From: Branchiostoma lanceolatum
Lineage: Eukaryota > Chordata > Leptocardii > Amphioxiformes > Branchiostomatidae
Length of the DNA: 64,000 nt
Direction: 5' to 3'
NCBI RefSeq assembly: GCF_035083965.1
Contig: NC_089724.1
Coordinates: forward strand, 8,596,501-8,660,500
Shown here piece by piece: positions 13,076 to 33,204 of the stretch; the stretch's first letter is position 1; each line of letters starts with the position of its first letter. The notes beneath the pieces were generated by a model, which saw nothing but the letters and a program-made list of their open reading frames with translations, had not been told where the DNA came from and did not search any database. The position numbers were made by a program, and so were the translations under genes.

Positions 13076-13340
13076 CATACTTGTACACCTTGCATGATAT
13101 TCCAATTATGAAGTCAACGGTTACACAAAGTCAGTGTAGTTCGCAAAAGTGGATTGGGGTCCTAATCCGACTGTACGCTGCAAAAGGTAAGTACTGTAGG
13201 TCATCCAGTCGTGTCTTTCTGTGTAATCTAACATAACGTTAGCTACGCCGATTGCTTACATAGGAGGATAACCACGTTCCTCACTCGGCACTCACGTTTG
13301 AGTGTGTAATAGATTATAACCTGACTTGTATATTTCACAG

Positions 13341-13590
13341 GTTATGGATCAGCCCACAGCCACGTCTCTGATTTTGACCACCTAAAAACCTGGTGACTGC
13401 CCCATGATACCAACACATCTTCAATCTGAATCAAGTGAGCGACTTCGAAAACATGCTGGACATCCTGGCCAACCGCCCGTCACACGTTGTGTGCGTCAAC
13501 TTTCAGCAAAGCTAGCCACAGTGGAATTCGGGCTATCAAAACACCTCTTGTCGCATTGTGAAATAAAGGTTAATTTGATAAGAAGCTGAT
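13341..13590 (+). ncRNA. Candidate terminal exon of a spliced non-coding transcript
   Basis: A good acceptor (TATTTCACAG) ends at 13340. AATAAA lies at 13562-13567. A consensus donor AAAAG|GTAAGT ends a possible upstream exon at 13186. The joined sequence has only a 13-codon frame from the first ATG. The pairing of these sites is inferred, with no support beyond the motifs. Confidence 0.2.
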
Positions 13591-15030
13591 TTGCCCGTTT
13601 TTGTCGCATTTTGTGTTCGTTTTGCTTTACCTTACTTCAACTATACTTACCATATATGCTTTGTTTAAGGTCCTTGTCACTTTTACTCTGCTGACTAGAG
13701 TTTTAACCATTATTTGAATGATTGAACTTAAAACAAATATCACTGGTAACTTGCAGGTTGTATTCTGACACCTATTGATCGAAACGGCCCCGTGTAGCTA
13801 GAAACGACAGAGTTATACACAAATAAATGCAACTTATGCATATTAGGATTTAATTCATGAGGCATTTCTATATTTTCAGTGTTTTCCATTCGATATATGT
13901 AACATATGTAGTTTAGGGCAGGCGGAACATTAAGAGATACCAACTATACTAAAAGGGTCTAATCATCATTATCTATGCCAAAATGATTTCTTAGTAAATG
14001 ATGGGAATTTCATATAAGTGACATACGCCAATTAGTTAAAGGTAACATCACGATGCATAGGTTATAAAGAAGTACAAGGTATTTGGATAATTGATAATAA
14101 AATGTTGAAAATGCATTTTGCCAAAGGATAGCACTTAAACACATACAATACATGTAATTTGAGTAGAGGGGACCATTAATTGAAATAGACTATGCTAACT
14201 ACAGCTTTATTTCCATAATCAATGAGATAAGATAAAACGAAATTAAACTTAAGTACTTTAGTTCTAAACAAGTAGGTTTGAGGTCATCGAACTCTTATTT
14301 CATCAGTATTGCGGTCCTTAACAGTTATTGAACTACTATACTAACAATAAGGTTAAATCTATAACGTTAGAATACTTCTTATAACTAAAACGCACAAAAT
14401 TGCTTAGGGCTACATTAGCATTTCCCATGTCTAACTTCAATTGGCCGCTGTCGTTTGCACTGTTCACAACATAACCACCGATTAGAACAATAAATATTTC
14501 TTCATAAGGAAGATATTGATAAAATGTAAGAATCTTTTATCATAGTCATAGCTTGTTTCACAATTTCTAGTCTTTCTTATTTGTATTCAGTCATAACCCC
14601 AAGAAAAACAATAATCATGTTTCTTAAACTTTCTTGATAAGGAAAACAACTATAACATTTGGAAGTTAAATAACGTTAGTCATAGCTTGTTTTACATTTT
14701 CTTGCTTTTCTTGTTTTTCTTCATAGTTTTTAGTCAAGAAAGCCAACATTCAAGCTTGCAAGCTTTCGGCCACCCTTGCACATTTATATTATGATTTTAT
14801 TACTTGTATTGTTTTTAATTTGATTTAATTTGATATGTGCTAAATAAATAAATAAACGAACAAATGAACAAACTTGTACGCGTGTAGAATTTCAGGCGCC
14901 ACAAAACCTACGGCTGTTCTTTCAACAGTAATTACCATGATTTTTCTTGTCCATTTTCTTGTTTGTTTGTTTGTTTGTTTGTTTATCTGTTGCCTTGTTT
15001 AGTAATCATGAATTCAGCAGATAGGGGTAA
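13591..15030. other. AT-rich intergenic region with repeat remnants
   Basis: Positions 13820-14200 hold a diverged fragment of the element present at 31055-32092 (shared AGTGTTTTCCATT and TGTAACATATGTAGTTT). A (GTTT)n tract lies at about 14962-14987 and an AAATAAATAAA tract at about 14844. On the minus strand an AATAAA at 14796-14801 could serve the amylase 3' end. No gene is seen. Confidence 0.45.
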
Positions 15031-23780
<8,750 letters not shown>

Positions 23781-25049
23781 TTCTGGAAGGTATAAGGTTA
23801 CAGCGGACCAAGCAAACACGCAGTTGTTTCTTTAGTTCGCTCGTCGATTTAATGAAACAAGTTGGTTTTGTTGTTTACTTGGACATATGATACATACCAG
23901 TCATTTTAGGCTCTTTCTTATTGCTAGCTCGTGTCACATAATTCCTCACTGTCAGTTGCTAATTGCCCCCCCCCCCTTACTTGCTGGGGGATGCTTAAGG
24001 CGACCTGAGCCCTGAGGCCATCACTGCAATGGCTACTGATCGTCGAGCGTGGAGAGGACGTGTGATCGGCTGCTGCGCAGCCGACCGATGATTATGTCAT
24101 GATGATGAATTGGCCCCCTCTATTGTTACTGATCATATTCAACTATTCATAGTTCATATTAATCTATAGTACTATTCAATGAACATAAAGTTTTACACCT
24201 TCTGATGACCTAGACTTCGCAGATGCTAGCAGAAAAGATCAGCCACACGAACTGAGCTTGCGGATGGAGATTGAATACCGAGTTCTGCACGATATTTCAA
24301 GATTTTATTTGATTTTGATAATACTATATCAGGGTTGGATGTTATCAGAAAAATAAATAATGTTGAATTTTGGCACCATATTGGTGTCATGCTCCTAGGC
24401 ACAACTTATCAACTTAAACCTTTATTATATACTAACCAAAACATTTATTTTTTGTTTACTTTGTGCGCACTGTTATGAATGTTCCTGTTTTTTTTTCTTA
24501 TCCAGGCAACTTAAAGATAAGGGGTGGCCAGTTGAAGGCATGTGAAAATGTTCTACAGTTTTTGTTTTCGTGCCAGCTACTGACAGATTTTGCGCCATGT
24601 GCCTTTTATCATCAGCATCACTGTGCAAATTGATGTATTTTCATTTCATAGCTTGCAGTTTTGGGCCTACACAAACTGAGTCCTTCCTGGTCTAGCCTTA
24701 AGTCCGTGTTGTATAAGCACTAAGCAGCCAACATACACGATACATGTACGTAGACAGATCAAATTACTGAATTTTTGATTCCCACGTCCTAATTTTTGTA
24801 GTGCTGGAATACCACTAGCAGAGCCTGAACCTTTGTTAGGTCATGATTTGCAGCCTAAAGTGATGGAACATTACCTTGAAAAACTTGTCCAACAATAGAT
24901 TTGTTTTTATCAATTTAGACACTTGGAAGAAAGTTTGCTGTAGACGAACACTCCCCAAGACAGTTCATGTTCCGTTAATGCTTGCTGCAAAATATGTCGT
25001 TTCAACGTCTACTATAATGACACAATTCGCCTGGTCACATACATACGCT
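23781..25049. other. Upstream region of the amylase gene, no gene seen
   Basis: This should hold the amylase promoter and the untranslated first exon implied by the acceptor at 23783. I could not place them. Short open frames here look random. Confidence 0.4.
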
Positions 25050-25281
25050 AGTCTCTACCAACTTAACTACACCGGCTATAAAGGGAGAATATTTGCCAGG
25101 GAAGTTTGGCCACCATAGGGCGTCATTCACATGCGTAGCTATATCCGAAGGGGAGTTATTAATCTTCCCACGGACTGATTCTACTGGCCAATTATTCCTT
25201 TTTGTTGACGAATTTTGTTGACGAATTTTACTAATACTAATAGTATCCAATCCCCCCATAGGAAGGCCTGGTGGAGGCTAT
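25050..25281 (-). mobile_element. Small non-autonomous element, family 1, copy 3 (reverse)
   Basis: Reverse-oriented copy of the element at 53686-53884, which shares AAAGGGAGAATATTTGCCAG and TAGGAAGGCCTGGTGGAGGC with it. It contains a short internal duplication (TTTGTTGACGAATTT). Confidence 0.6.
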
Positions 25282-25289
25282 ATATACTC

Positions 25290-26032
25290 AACCTCTAAAA
25301 GATGCCCCGAAAGATATCTGCACTGCAATGAAATGTGCCCAAGTATAATGCTTTCCTACATAATCTGTGCATACCTGGGGCCAGCTGTGTTGCACAACAG
25401 ATCTCTAAAACACACTGTATCTCAAAGAGGCGGATTTATATTACCCCGCTGATGAATATCACTGTAATTTTCCCCATACGATACAGATCAAATAATGCTG
25501 AAAAGACAAGAAGGAAATATAGTCCTAATCTCTTTGAACTCAGTGTGTAGGGAGAAAAGAGTGATTATATAAGACGAAACTGACATACCCTTTGAGAAAT
25601 GTAGCTGCCCCTGGAGCCTGGTCCTTGTGCTGTGAGAAAATCTTGGAAATCAATCCGCAGGGCGGATGAACATACCGTTTTGTTGGTTTTGGGATGTCAC
25701 AGGTCACTACACTCACAACACACTGTGTCTCAAAGTGGCGGATTTATATAACCGCGCTGATAAATATTAATGGAGGTTACACGTACATGTACATGTTTAC
25801 TGTACGTTTTCCCCATCCGATTCAGATCAAATAATGCTGGACAGACAAGAGCGAATTACAGCCCTTATCTATTCGAATCCAGCGTAAAGTGTGATCTAAG
25901 ACATAACAGACATACCTCTGAAGAAATGTAGCTGCCCCTAGAGCCTGGTCCTTGCGCTGTGAGAAAATCTTTGAAATCAATCCGCAGGGCGGATGGACAC
26001 ACATTTCTGTTGGTATGGGGATGTCACAGGTC
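25290..26032. repeat. Tandem duplication of a roughly 310-bp unit
   Basis: Unit 1 (about 25410-25706) and unit 2 (about 25721-26032) share AATCAATCCGCAGGGCGGAT, ATGTAGCTGCCCCT and AGATCAAATAATGCTG. A related single copy lies in Dbx intron 1 (2745-2930). On the minus strand each unit has an exon-like stretch ending in GTATGT, but with no consistent reading frame between the units. Confidence 0.6.
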
Positions 26033-26234
26033 ACCAGTTTTACTAGAGGGATTTATTGTATGATATGATAGATAAGGAGTGTGCCAGTAGGAATAGATAA
26101 TTATGAAAATTGGCCGATTCAACTTCTTAGGCTTTATTATAGAGTTAAGCCCCGCCCTTTTACTGTTTTACTGTACCTTATCCGTCATTGATACATGGTG
26201 CAAGCTGATTGCGGTCTTCTAAAAACAACCTGGC

Positions 26235-26348
<114 letters not shown>

Positions 26349-26767
26349 AACATAGCTTAAGATACGATGGATTTGGCAAGTGGGTGACGGACAAAGTGAG
26401 TAGTTTTTAGCTTTCTATGGTACTGCAAAAGAACTTTCGGTTTTGAAATCTCTTACATGTTTTGGACTTTGTCATGGTCATGTCCATATATGTCTATGTT
26501 TGGACCCAAAATGTAGAGCTGTATCAACAGCTACGTCCATACACTAACGAAGATTATAAAAAAATAAACATTCTTACGCTGCCATACTTAAAGACCACAT
26601 TACACTTTTACTCGCCAAAATGTAATATACTCTATAATTCATATTTTGCTCTATACAAGAAGGTAAAGCCTAAACTTCTTCAGTTCTGGAAAAGTATAAT
26701 CAGGACGGTTTTTGCAACATGTTTTTTATTGAGAAACGAACGCACAAATACTGTTGGTAATGCTTAA

Positions 26768-27698
26768 TACCCCCATTCCACTGGGACGGCGATCTCACGG
26801 CGATACCACGGCGACCTCAATTTGGCCAGATCGCCATGAGAGTGCGGCGAGAGCGCCGTGAGAGAGCCCTGCGCGCCAAGCGCGCCGTCACCTCGGCGTT
26901 GGTTTTGGACAGGTCCAAAACAATCGCCGTGAGATCGCCAAGGATGGCGATGGGATCAAAGGGCCGCAGCGAGGGATCAAAGGGCCGCAGCGAGCGCTCA
27001 AGGACCGCAGCGAGCACTCTACGAGGATCGAATGGTCTTATCTGTAGTTCAAAGAAATTTCATTCTTGAAGTGGTGTATCTTGAATTTCTAGGAATTTTG
27101 TGGTCAAATCATATTTTTGCTCGTGGGTAATACAAATTGACGAATAACTACAAGTACTTGCTTCCATTCAAATTAAACTCCTTCCAATTCTTAATGTAAG
27201 TGGTTCAAAAAGCGTTTCAAAATTCTGTGATTTACGTTTCTTTTATAACGAAGAATGATAAAATATATTTATTGCTAACAGTGTACATGACATGTCGACA
27301 GACAACAAAGAAAAAACTAGTTGAACATATATATAACTTAAGACACACACTGAGCGACCGTGCAGCGACACAAATTGAATCTGTTTTCCCCTTGATTTTA
27401 TCATTCAAATATGATGCAAGAGGTAAAGGTTTGACTGAGAAGACAACAAAGCACACAAAACATTAAAAAAATTCGTTCTTTATCTCTGGAATTCGTTGAA
27501 TGATCTGTGAAATCTTTGGTCGCTCATAAAACGTTGCTGACATTTGACATTTTGGTCGCGCTAAGAGCGCACAAGGGTCGCCGTGGACATTCCACTTGAG
27601 CACATTTTCCAGGAGTTCGGCGCTCTCACGGCGATCTGGACAACTTTAGGTAGCCGTGAGATCGTCGTGAGATCGCCGTCCCAGTGGAATGGGGGCCT
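26768..27698 (+). mobile_element. Fold-back DNA element with CCCCCATTCCACTGGGACGG termini
   Basis: Left terminus CCCCCATTCCACTGGGACGG and right terminus CCGTCCCAGTGGAATGGGGG are inverted repeats that continue as GCGATCTCACGG. TAA flanks both sides, fitting a 3-bp target duplication. Inside are tandem 20-bp units (GGATCAAAGGGCCGCAGCGA, about 26955-27010) and a stretch (27344-27540) similar to other family members at 52781 and 60970. It has no transposase frame. It is Harbinger-like in style. Confidence 0.6.
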
Positions 27699-27791
27699 AA
27701 GAAATCATAAATCAGCATAACGTACAAATGTTGATCCTTACAACTTTTAACCTTGCATTAACCAATTTTTTTCTTTAATTAAGATTGTAAT

Positions 27792-27797
27792 TTTATT
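27792..27797 (-). terminator. Polyadenylation signal AATAAA for the receptor tyrosine kinase gene
   Basis: AATAAA on the minus strand about 90 nt past the kinase stop codon. Confidence 0.5.
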
Positions 27798-27885
27798 ATG
27801 TTAGGACACCCGAGCTCCTTTACCCTTGATGTAGTTCATAAGTTCAACCCTTATAAGGTGACTCTATTGTTATGAAATCCGTACG

Positions 27886-30591
27886 TCATCGAAGGTCATG
27901 ATTGACCAGGTGAGCATCATACGTCAGAGGCCCCAGATGTTCTATCTTTTGACACAGTTCTTCTGGGGTCGGCCGCTTCGACGGGTCGACTATCCAGCAG
28001 GACCTGATGATGCGGTACAGCGGCTGCGAACAGTTCGTTGGCTGCTGCAGGCGGACCCCTTTCCTCAGCAGCTCCAACAGTGTGCAGACGTCGGGGTGCA
28101 TGGGGCCACCAGCATAGCGCGGCTCCTCCCCAAAGCTGGCGATCTCCCACAGCAGCACGCCGTACGACCACACGTCACTCTCACACGTGTACACCCCGTC
28201 CCGTAACGACTCCACGGCCATCCACTTCAGCGGCAACAGTTCCTCCTCCCCGCCTTGGCTGGTACGTTCGTACGCAGACGACATGTAAACGTCTCGCGAC
28301 AGCCCGAAATCTGCGATTTTGGCCACCTTTCTGTCGCTGATGACGACATTACGAGCTGCGATGTCCCGGTGAACGATCTTCAGACGTGCCAGCTCTGTCA
28401 TCCCGTTGGCCACGTTAGCTGCAAAACAAAGCCGTTCTAACAGTTTAGTGTTTCCTGTAGTCTTACACTGTTCTCTTACACTCCACAGGTACCGTCGCAG
28501 GTCCTCATTGCTCGCGTACTCTACCAGGATGTACTGTGGGTCCGATTTGGTCACAACTCCATGAAACCTCACCACATTCGGGTGTCCGTCTTTGTTCTCG
28601 TGTATCCTGGCGAGGATGTCCATTTCGCGGCGAAAGTCGCGGACAGCCGACGCTGTCATTCGGTCGGGTCGAATACTTTTAGCGGCCACCAAAACTTCGT
28701 AGCCTTCGGGCACGCGCAGTCTTCCCCGTACGACATGCCCGAACTCCCCCTCACCGACCATGTGCTCGAAACAAATGTCCTTTTTCTCCACTTCCCAAGA
28801 CGAAAGGGATCCCAAGATGGATAAAACTTCTAAGCCAACATCTGTCTGCTCTGTGTTCGTTGGACGCCGGCGACTTCGTTTTACGAGGACTCCAGTCACG
28901 ATACAAGCGATTACAAGAACAGTCGGTAAGACGGATGCAACCACCACAACAACGACTTGATTATTTACAGGGATGGATACGATCTGGCAAAACACGCCCG
29001 ACTGCCCTTCAGCACAAATACAGCTCCCATTTACTGCGTCACATGAAGCGTTGTTCTGACAGTTACAGTTCATGCTGCAGTTCAGCCCAAAAGTGCCAGG
29101 TGTGCAGATGTGTTCACACCTGACTCCCTGACGACCGGGAGGACACAGACAACCCTCCCACCTGTCACACGTCCCTCCGTACTGACAGTCACACACTTGG
29201 CTGCAAACCTTCCCGTAATAGTTGGGTGGACATTCGGTGGCGTTTAATACATAGGCGGCACTGATAAGTTTACCGTCTTCAGCCTCTACCACACAGGTAT
29301 ATTTCCCATTGGTTGAGTCAGAGATCGGTTGAAAGTTGATAGAATTGTTCTGAACCACTCTTTCGATGGTTTTTGTTTCGGTGTATTCGTTTCCTGCTTG
29401 GTACAACCACGTCATATTCGCTACGTGAATGTGTGGAGTCAGACAGGTCAGAGTCAGATTGGTACCGATGTAGTTGATGACAGAATCGCCAGGTGTCTCT
29501 ATGATGAGGACCTCGGGCCACGGAATATCACAGGCCCTCCCTCTCCAGCCCGGACGACACTCACAGGCACCGTTAAAGCCATGACAACGAGCCCCGTTCT
29601 GACAAACACAGTCCTTGTCACAGTACAACCCGTACCTGCCCTCAGGACAGCCTGTAATGTTGTACTCAGCTGTGGCCTCCCCAAATAGCGGGCCGTCGAA
29701 TGAAGTAACCTTAGCACTACAACGTATCCAATATGGCGATGTGGACCATATATCATTCATCTCTATCACAAAGACATAATGGACACTTTCGTCCATGTTG
29801 AACCCGCCATTTGCTACCCATTTGGGCAGCTTATGGTCAAGGGAAAGATCCAAAACCGTACCTTTACCTTTATCCTTTCCCTTCTTGTCGTGACATGAAA
29901 CTTCAATCCTGCCAGCTGCAAACCCTTGAAGCCAAGGAACCAGGAAAGCTTTACGTCCGAGTAGTTCGGACGAACCGACCAGAAGTCGGAGGGAGCAGTC
30001 ATCTCTCATGACCACGAAATTATCCACAACATTTGGGTCCGCTCCATGCCACTTGATAACGTCGGTGCCTGTTATGACGTGTTCGCCATTAATAGATACA
30101 GTAATGTATCCGTCACTACTAATCACAGTAGAGTCCTCAGTACTTCCTACGGCGGGTAGGACTGGTGTTTCACACCGTTTGTCGTACAGTGGTGGGTATC
30201 CCGGAACGTCCGTGACCGCAATGACGAGGTTCACATACCAAACCTTTACATGTAGCTCTTCGGCATTTGTCAGCTCCACCGTCAAGTTGTACCGCGAGTT
30301 CAACTCGTAGTCCAGCGGAGCCGCAACGGTCAACGCCAAGTTCGCATCAAGACCCTTAAACAACCCGAAATCGTCCCCTGTGGTGATGTTTACTGACAGA
30401 AACGTACCATTTCCGTCTTCTGCAAAACAATCCTTTGTATGAACAAGATCTCGCAGCAAAAGTACTGTGGTACCAACTGACACATCCTCGGGTACCTCGA
30501 TATTTTCTGAAATGTTTTGACAAGCCTGAAATCCGGACAGCAGCCCGGTCAACAGAACTACAACAGGAAATGTCACAGTCCTCACCGCCAT
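27886..30591 (-). CDS. Intronless receptor tyrosine kinase with cadherin-like, EGF, Ig, EGF, EGF ectodomain
   Basis: A single open frame of 901 residues. The frame extends to a GTG at 30624, but the first ATG is at 30591 and begins a signal peptide (MAVRTVTFPVVVLLTG). Approximate order: a cadherin-like module (25-135, with PLDYELNSRYNLTVELT), a region of unknown fold (to 314), an EGF-like domain (315-355), an Ig-like domain (360-450), two EGF-like domains (455-535), a transmembrane helix (546-570) and a tyrosine kinase (605-890). Kinase motifs are complete: GEGEFG loop, Lys in VAAKSI, HRDIAARN, DFGLSRDVY, PLKWMAVES. It should therefore be an active cell-surface receptor. The EGF modules resemble those of Tie receptors, but the order does not match Tie, RET or another vertebrate family I know. 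The tail after the kinase is very short. The missing introns suggest origin by retroposition, or intron loss. Confidence 0.9.
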   Translation of the reverse strand: MAVRTVTFPVVVLLTGLLSGFQACQNISENIEVPEDVSVGTTVLLLRDLVHTKDCFAEDGNGTFLSVNITTGDDFGLFKGLDANLALTVAAPLDYELNSRYNLTVELTNAEELHVKVWYVNLVIAVTDVPGYPPLYDKRCETPVLPAVGSTEDSTVISSDGYITVSINGEHVITGTDVIKWHGADPNVVDNFVVMRDDCSLRLLVGSSELLGRKAFLVPWLQGFAAGRIEVSCHDKKGKDKGKGTVLDLSLDHKLPKWVANGGFNMDESVHYVFVIEMNDIWSTSPYWIRCSAKVTSFDGPLFGEATAEYNITGCPEGRYGLYCDKDCVCQNGARCHGFNGACECRPGWRGRACDIPWPEVLIIETPGDSVINYIGTNLTLTCLTPHIHVANMTWLYQAGNEYTETKTIERVVQNNSINFQPISDSTNGKYTCVVEAEDGKLISAAYVLNATECPPNYYGKVCSQVCDCQYGGTCDRWEGCLCPPGRQGVRCEHICTPGTFGLNCSMNCNCQNNASCDAVNGSCICAEGQSGVFCQIVSIPVNNQVVVVVVASVLPTVLVIACIVTGVLVKRSRRRPTNTEQTDVGLEVLSILGSLSSWEVEKKDICFEHMVGEGEFGHVVRGRLRVPEGYEVLVAAKSIRPDRMTASAVRDFRREMDILARIHENKDGHPNVVRFHGVVTKSDPQYILVEYASNEDLRRYLWSVREQCKTTGNTKLLERLCFAANVANGMTELARLKIVHRDIAARNVVISDRKVAKIADFGLSRDVYMSSAYERTSQGGEEELLPLKWMAVESLRDGVYTCESDVWSYGVLLWEIASFGEEPRYAGGPMHPDVCTLLELLRKGVRLQQPTNCSQPLYRIIRSCWIVDPSKRPTPEELCQKIEHLGPLTYDAHLVNHDLR

Positions 30592-30769
30592 CTTCTCTAC
30601 GTGCAGAAATGACCTTGACTCCACGTCATGATGTTGTGTTCCTCTTTCCGAGTTCCCCTTTCCAGAGGCATTAGATTAGGTGAAGTATGCAGCACACAAT
30701 AGTCGGGGACGGAACTGGGATTGTGTTGGTAACGGGATATGTTTATATTCACGATCATAGGCATTCTCT

Positions 30770-30895
30770 GTGAGCTGAACCCGGAAATACTAAGTTCTGT
30801 TGTTCAGGGTTTTCCCAGATAATTGCGTCTGTGAGCTGATCCCGGAAATACTAGGTTTTGTTCAACGGTTCAGGGTTTTCCCAGATAAGGTCGCA
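30770..30895. repeat. Imperfect tandem repeat of about 60-65 bp upstream of the kinase gene
   Basis: Two units share GTGAGCTGA-CCCGGAAATACTA and CAGGGTTTTCCCAGATAA. They lie 180-300 bp upstream of the kinase ATG and may belong to its promoter. The Rel- and GATA-like motifs in them (GGTTTTCCC, AGATAA) are only pattern matches. Confidence 0.5.
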
Positions 30896-31054
30896 GAACA
30901 GAGTATTAATGGCTACCCCCGCCCCCAATAGTAGTTCGGGTATAAAGTAGTGCGTCACATTGCTTGCAAAAGAGCAAGTTTGCATATTTCTTCGTTTTCA
31001 GTTTAAACGTAGATTCAGGACCCGGTCAAAAACCTTATCTGAGCAAGTCAGTTA

Positions 31055-32092
31055 TTATCTCCATGAAAAATGGAGATATTGTTTTTGGTGTGTCTGTGTG
31101 TGTGTGTGTTTGTGTTTCCGGACTACTGTAGTCAGCATAACTCAAGAACCCCTGGATGGATTACGATGATATTTGGTATCTGGGTGGGTGTTGTGAAGCC
31201 GAAGGTCAGGGTCGATTTTGGGCCCCCTGGTATGTGACCTTGGTACTGCAGCAGAACTTCAATTTTTGTATCTTTTGACTTGGACGTGCTGTGGTCTTGA
31301 TTTTTGGGTGGCAGATAGCCTGTGATGTAATAAAGAAGTGGTGTAGGTTTGGGCCCCCTAGCAGCTTTCTCTGGAACTGCAAGGGCGTTTTCGTGAAAAT
31401 CTTCTATGGAGAATAACTGAACAAAGGAACAACGGATTTCCATGATATTTAGTATGTACGTAGCTTAGATAGAGATATACACAATGAAGTACAAATTATG
31501 CTAATTGGGACTTAATTTGCATATCTAATGAGGAAAATCTTTATTTACAGTGTTTTCCATTATCAGACTCAAATACATGTAACATATGTAGTTTATGGAA
31601 AGTGGATCATCAACAGGTACCAATTATGCAAATAGATTCCAAATTTGCATAATTAATGCAAAACACCATGTCTCATCTAATTGGAAAATTATAGGACTGT
31701 CAATATGATACTTAGTATGCAGGTAGCTTAGACAGAGATATGCATAATGAAGTGCAAATTATGCTAATTGTTCCTTAATTTGCATAGCTAATGAGGATTA
31801 TCTATATTTGCAGTGTTTTCCATTATCAGACTCAAATACATGTAACATATGTAGTTAATGAAAAGCGGAGCATCAACAGATACCAATTATGCAAATAAAT
31901 TCCTAATTTGCATAATCAATGCAAAATACTATAATTCATCTAATTTCAAAATTATAGGACTGTCAACATTGCAACATGTAAGGTAGATAAAGGTGTTCAT
32001 GACCAAGCATATAGTATGCAAATGTGTAAGTCATTTGCATGAATAGAATTGTTCATGGAGATTTGAGGTCGTGGAACTCTTGTTGTTTTTGT
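31055..32092 (+). mobile_element. Non-autonomous element, ATCTCCATGAAAAA family, with two internal 263-bp tandem units
   Basis: The left end ATCTCCATGAAAAATGGAGA is itself a hairpin. The right end reads TTCATGGAGATTTGAGGTC...AACTCTTGTT. The copy at 16306-17180 has the same ends. From 31442 and again from 31705 the sequence repeats with a 263-bp period (ATGATA-TTAGTATG, TGTAACATATGTAGTT, TTTGCATAATTAATGCAAAA). It is non-coding and MITE-like. Confidence 0.65.
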
Positions 32093-32568
32093 GCTGCCCG
32101 TGTATGTTTGCATTCTGTTATTCCGAGAGCCATGACCCATCAATGCTGCGATATGAATACCGTATGCATTAATCAAAACAAAATGTAAGTAGTAATTTTG
32201 TCTTTACTACTAAAATGATATGTTACACACACACTTCGAGTTTGCGGGGGCCTTTCTGACATGTAGTTTAATTGATGTCCGGTAGATTTGTGTCCAATCT
32301 GTCAACCGTTGCGTGCATGGACGAGTTAGACGTCTGCATCTATTGTTCAGAAAGAATGGCATCAATGCCAGGGCAAAGAAGTGATTCATTGAGACTTAAT
32401 CAGTATCCAAGGCTTGCTTATATCAACCCAATGCTGTGTATTAGTAGCATGAGGCTGAAACACATGCAGGTTATTGTATGAAACGTCCTGTACGCTAGCA
32501 TGTTTTATCATTGCTTGTGTAAAGTTGATGAAATATGTCAAATCTTCAAAACATTTTGTTGTTGTTAG

Positions 32569-32814
32569 GTATATAGCCTCCGGGAACCAGTGTGAGCGTC
32601 ACTTAGCAACGCCAGTATCCTACGGCTTTATTCCCAAAGGGCTAATGATTGTCCTTGTAGTCTCATACCATAATCAGTTGGTTTGTTTTATTGTACAATC
32701 AGACCGTAAAGCACTATTGACTACAAACTATCCTGAGGGAAAGGAGAGGATTTTCAGCATTGTATCCCAACATGTGGCTGATCTTAACATCTCGTTAGAC
32801 AACACATTGAAGGA
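32569..32814 (+). other. Exon-like open stretch of unknown identity
   Basis: Bounded by a TTGTTGTTGTTAG acceptor and a GAG|GTAAGA donor, this 82-codon stretch reads YIASGNQCERHLATPVSYGF, then IPKGLMIVLVVSYHNQ and later IFSIVSQHVADLNISL. I do not recognise it. A preceding ATG frame (32275-32469) ends CAG|GTTATT but is in a different phase, so the two do not join simply. It could be an exon of an unannotated gene, a decayed gene, or transposon sequence. Confidence 0.3.
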
Positions 32815-33204
32815 GGTAAGAGCGTTGTTTCTTTGCGTTATATGTGATGTGTGTGTGATACTGAAACACTTGTCACTATTTTCCTAAATTGTTATGCAGT
32901 ATGCAAATCAGGGGTCCTTGATTGTGTATTCCGGCCACTGTTAACGTTATTGTTCTTATGGCTAACCACGTATTTACCGATGCCCCCCTCCCCACCCTTC
33001 TATATACAAGTTCAGTCTAAACACGCCACAGCCACGGCCGGGTTACCGATCAGTTTGACATGATTTATTGCACACCACTTTTATTCCTCAAGCAACATAT
33101 TCTACAACAGGAGACGACAGATTTGGCGAGTCGACTACATCTGTATGATGTCAATTGATGGAATAACTCATCACTTTTTATAAGTACCATAATAGCCTTG
33201 TAGT

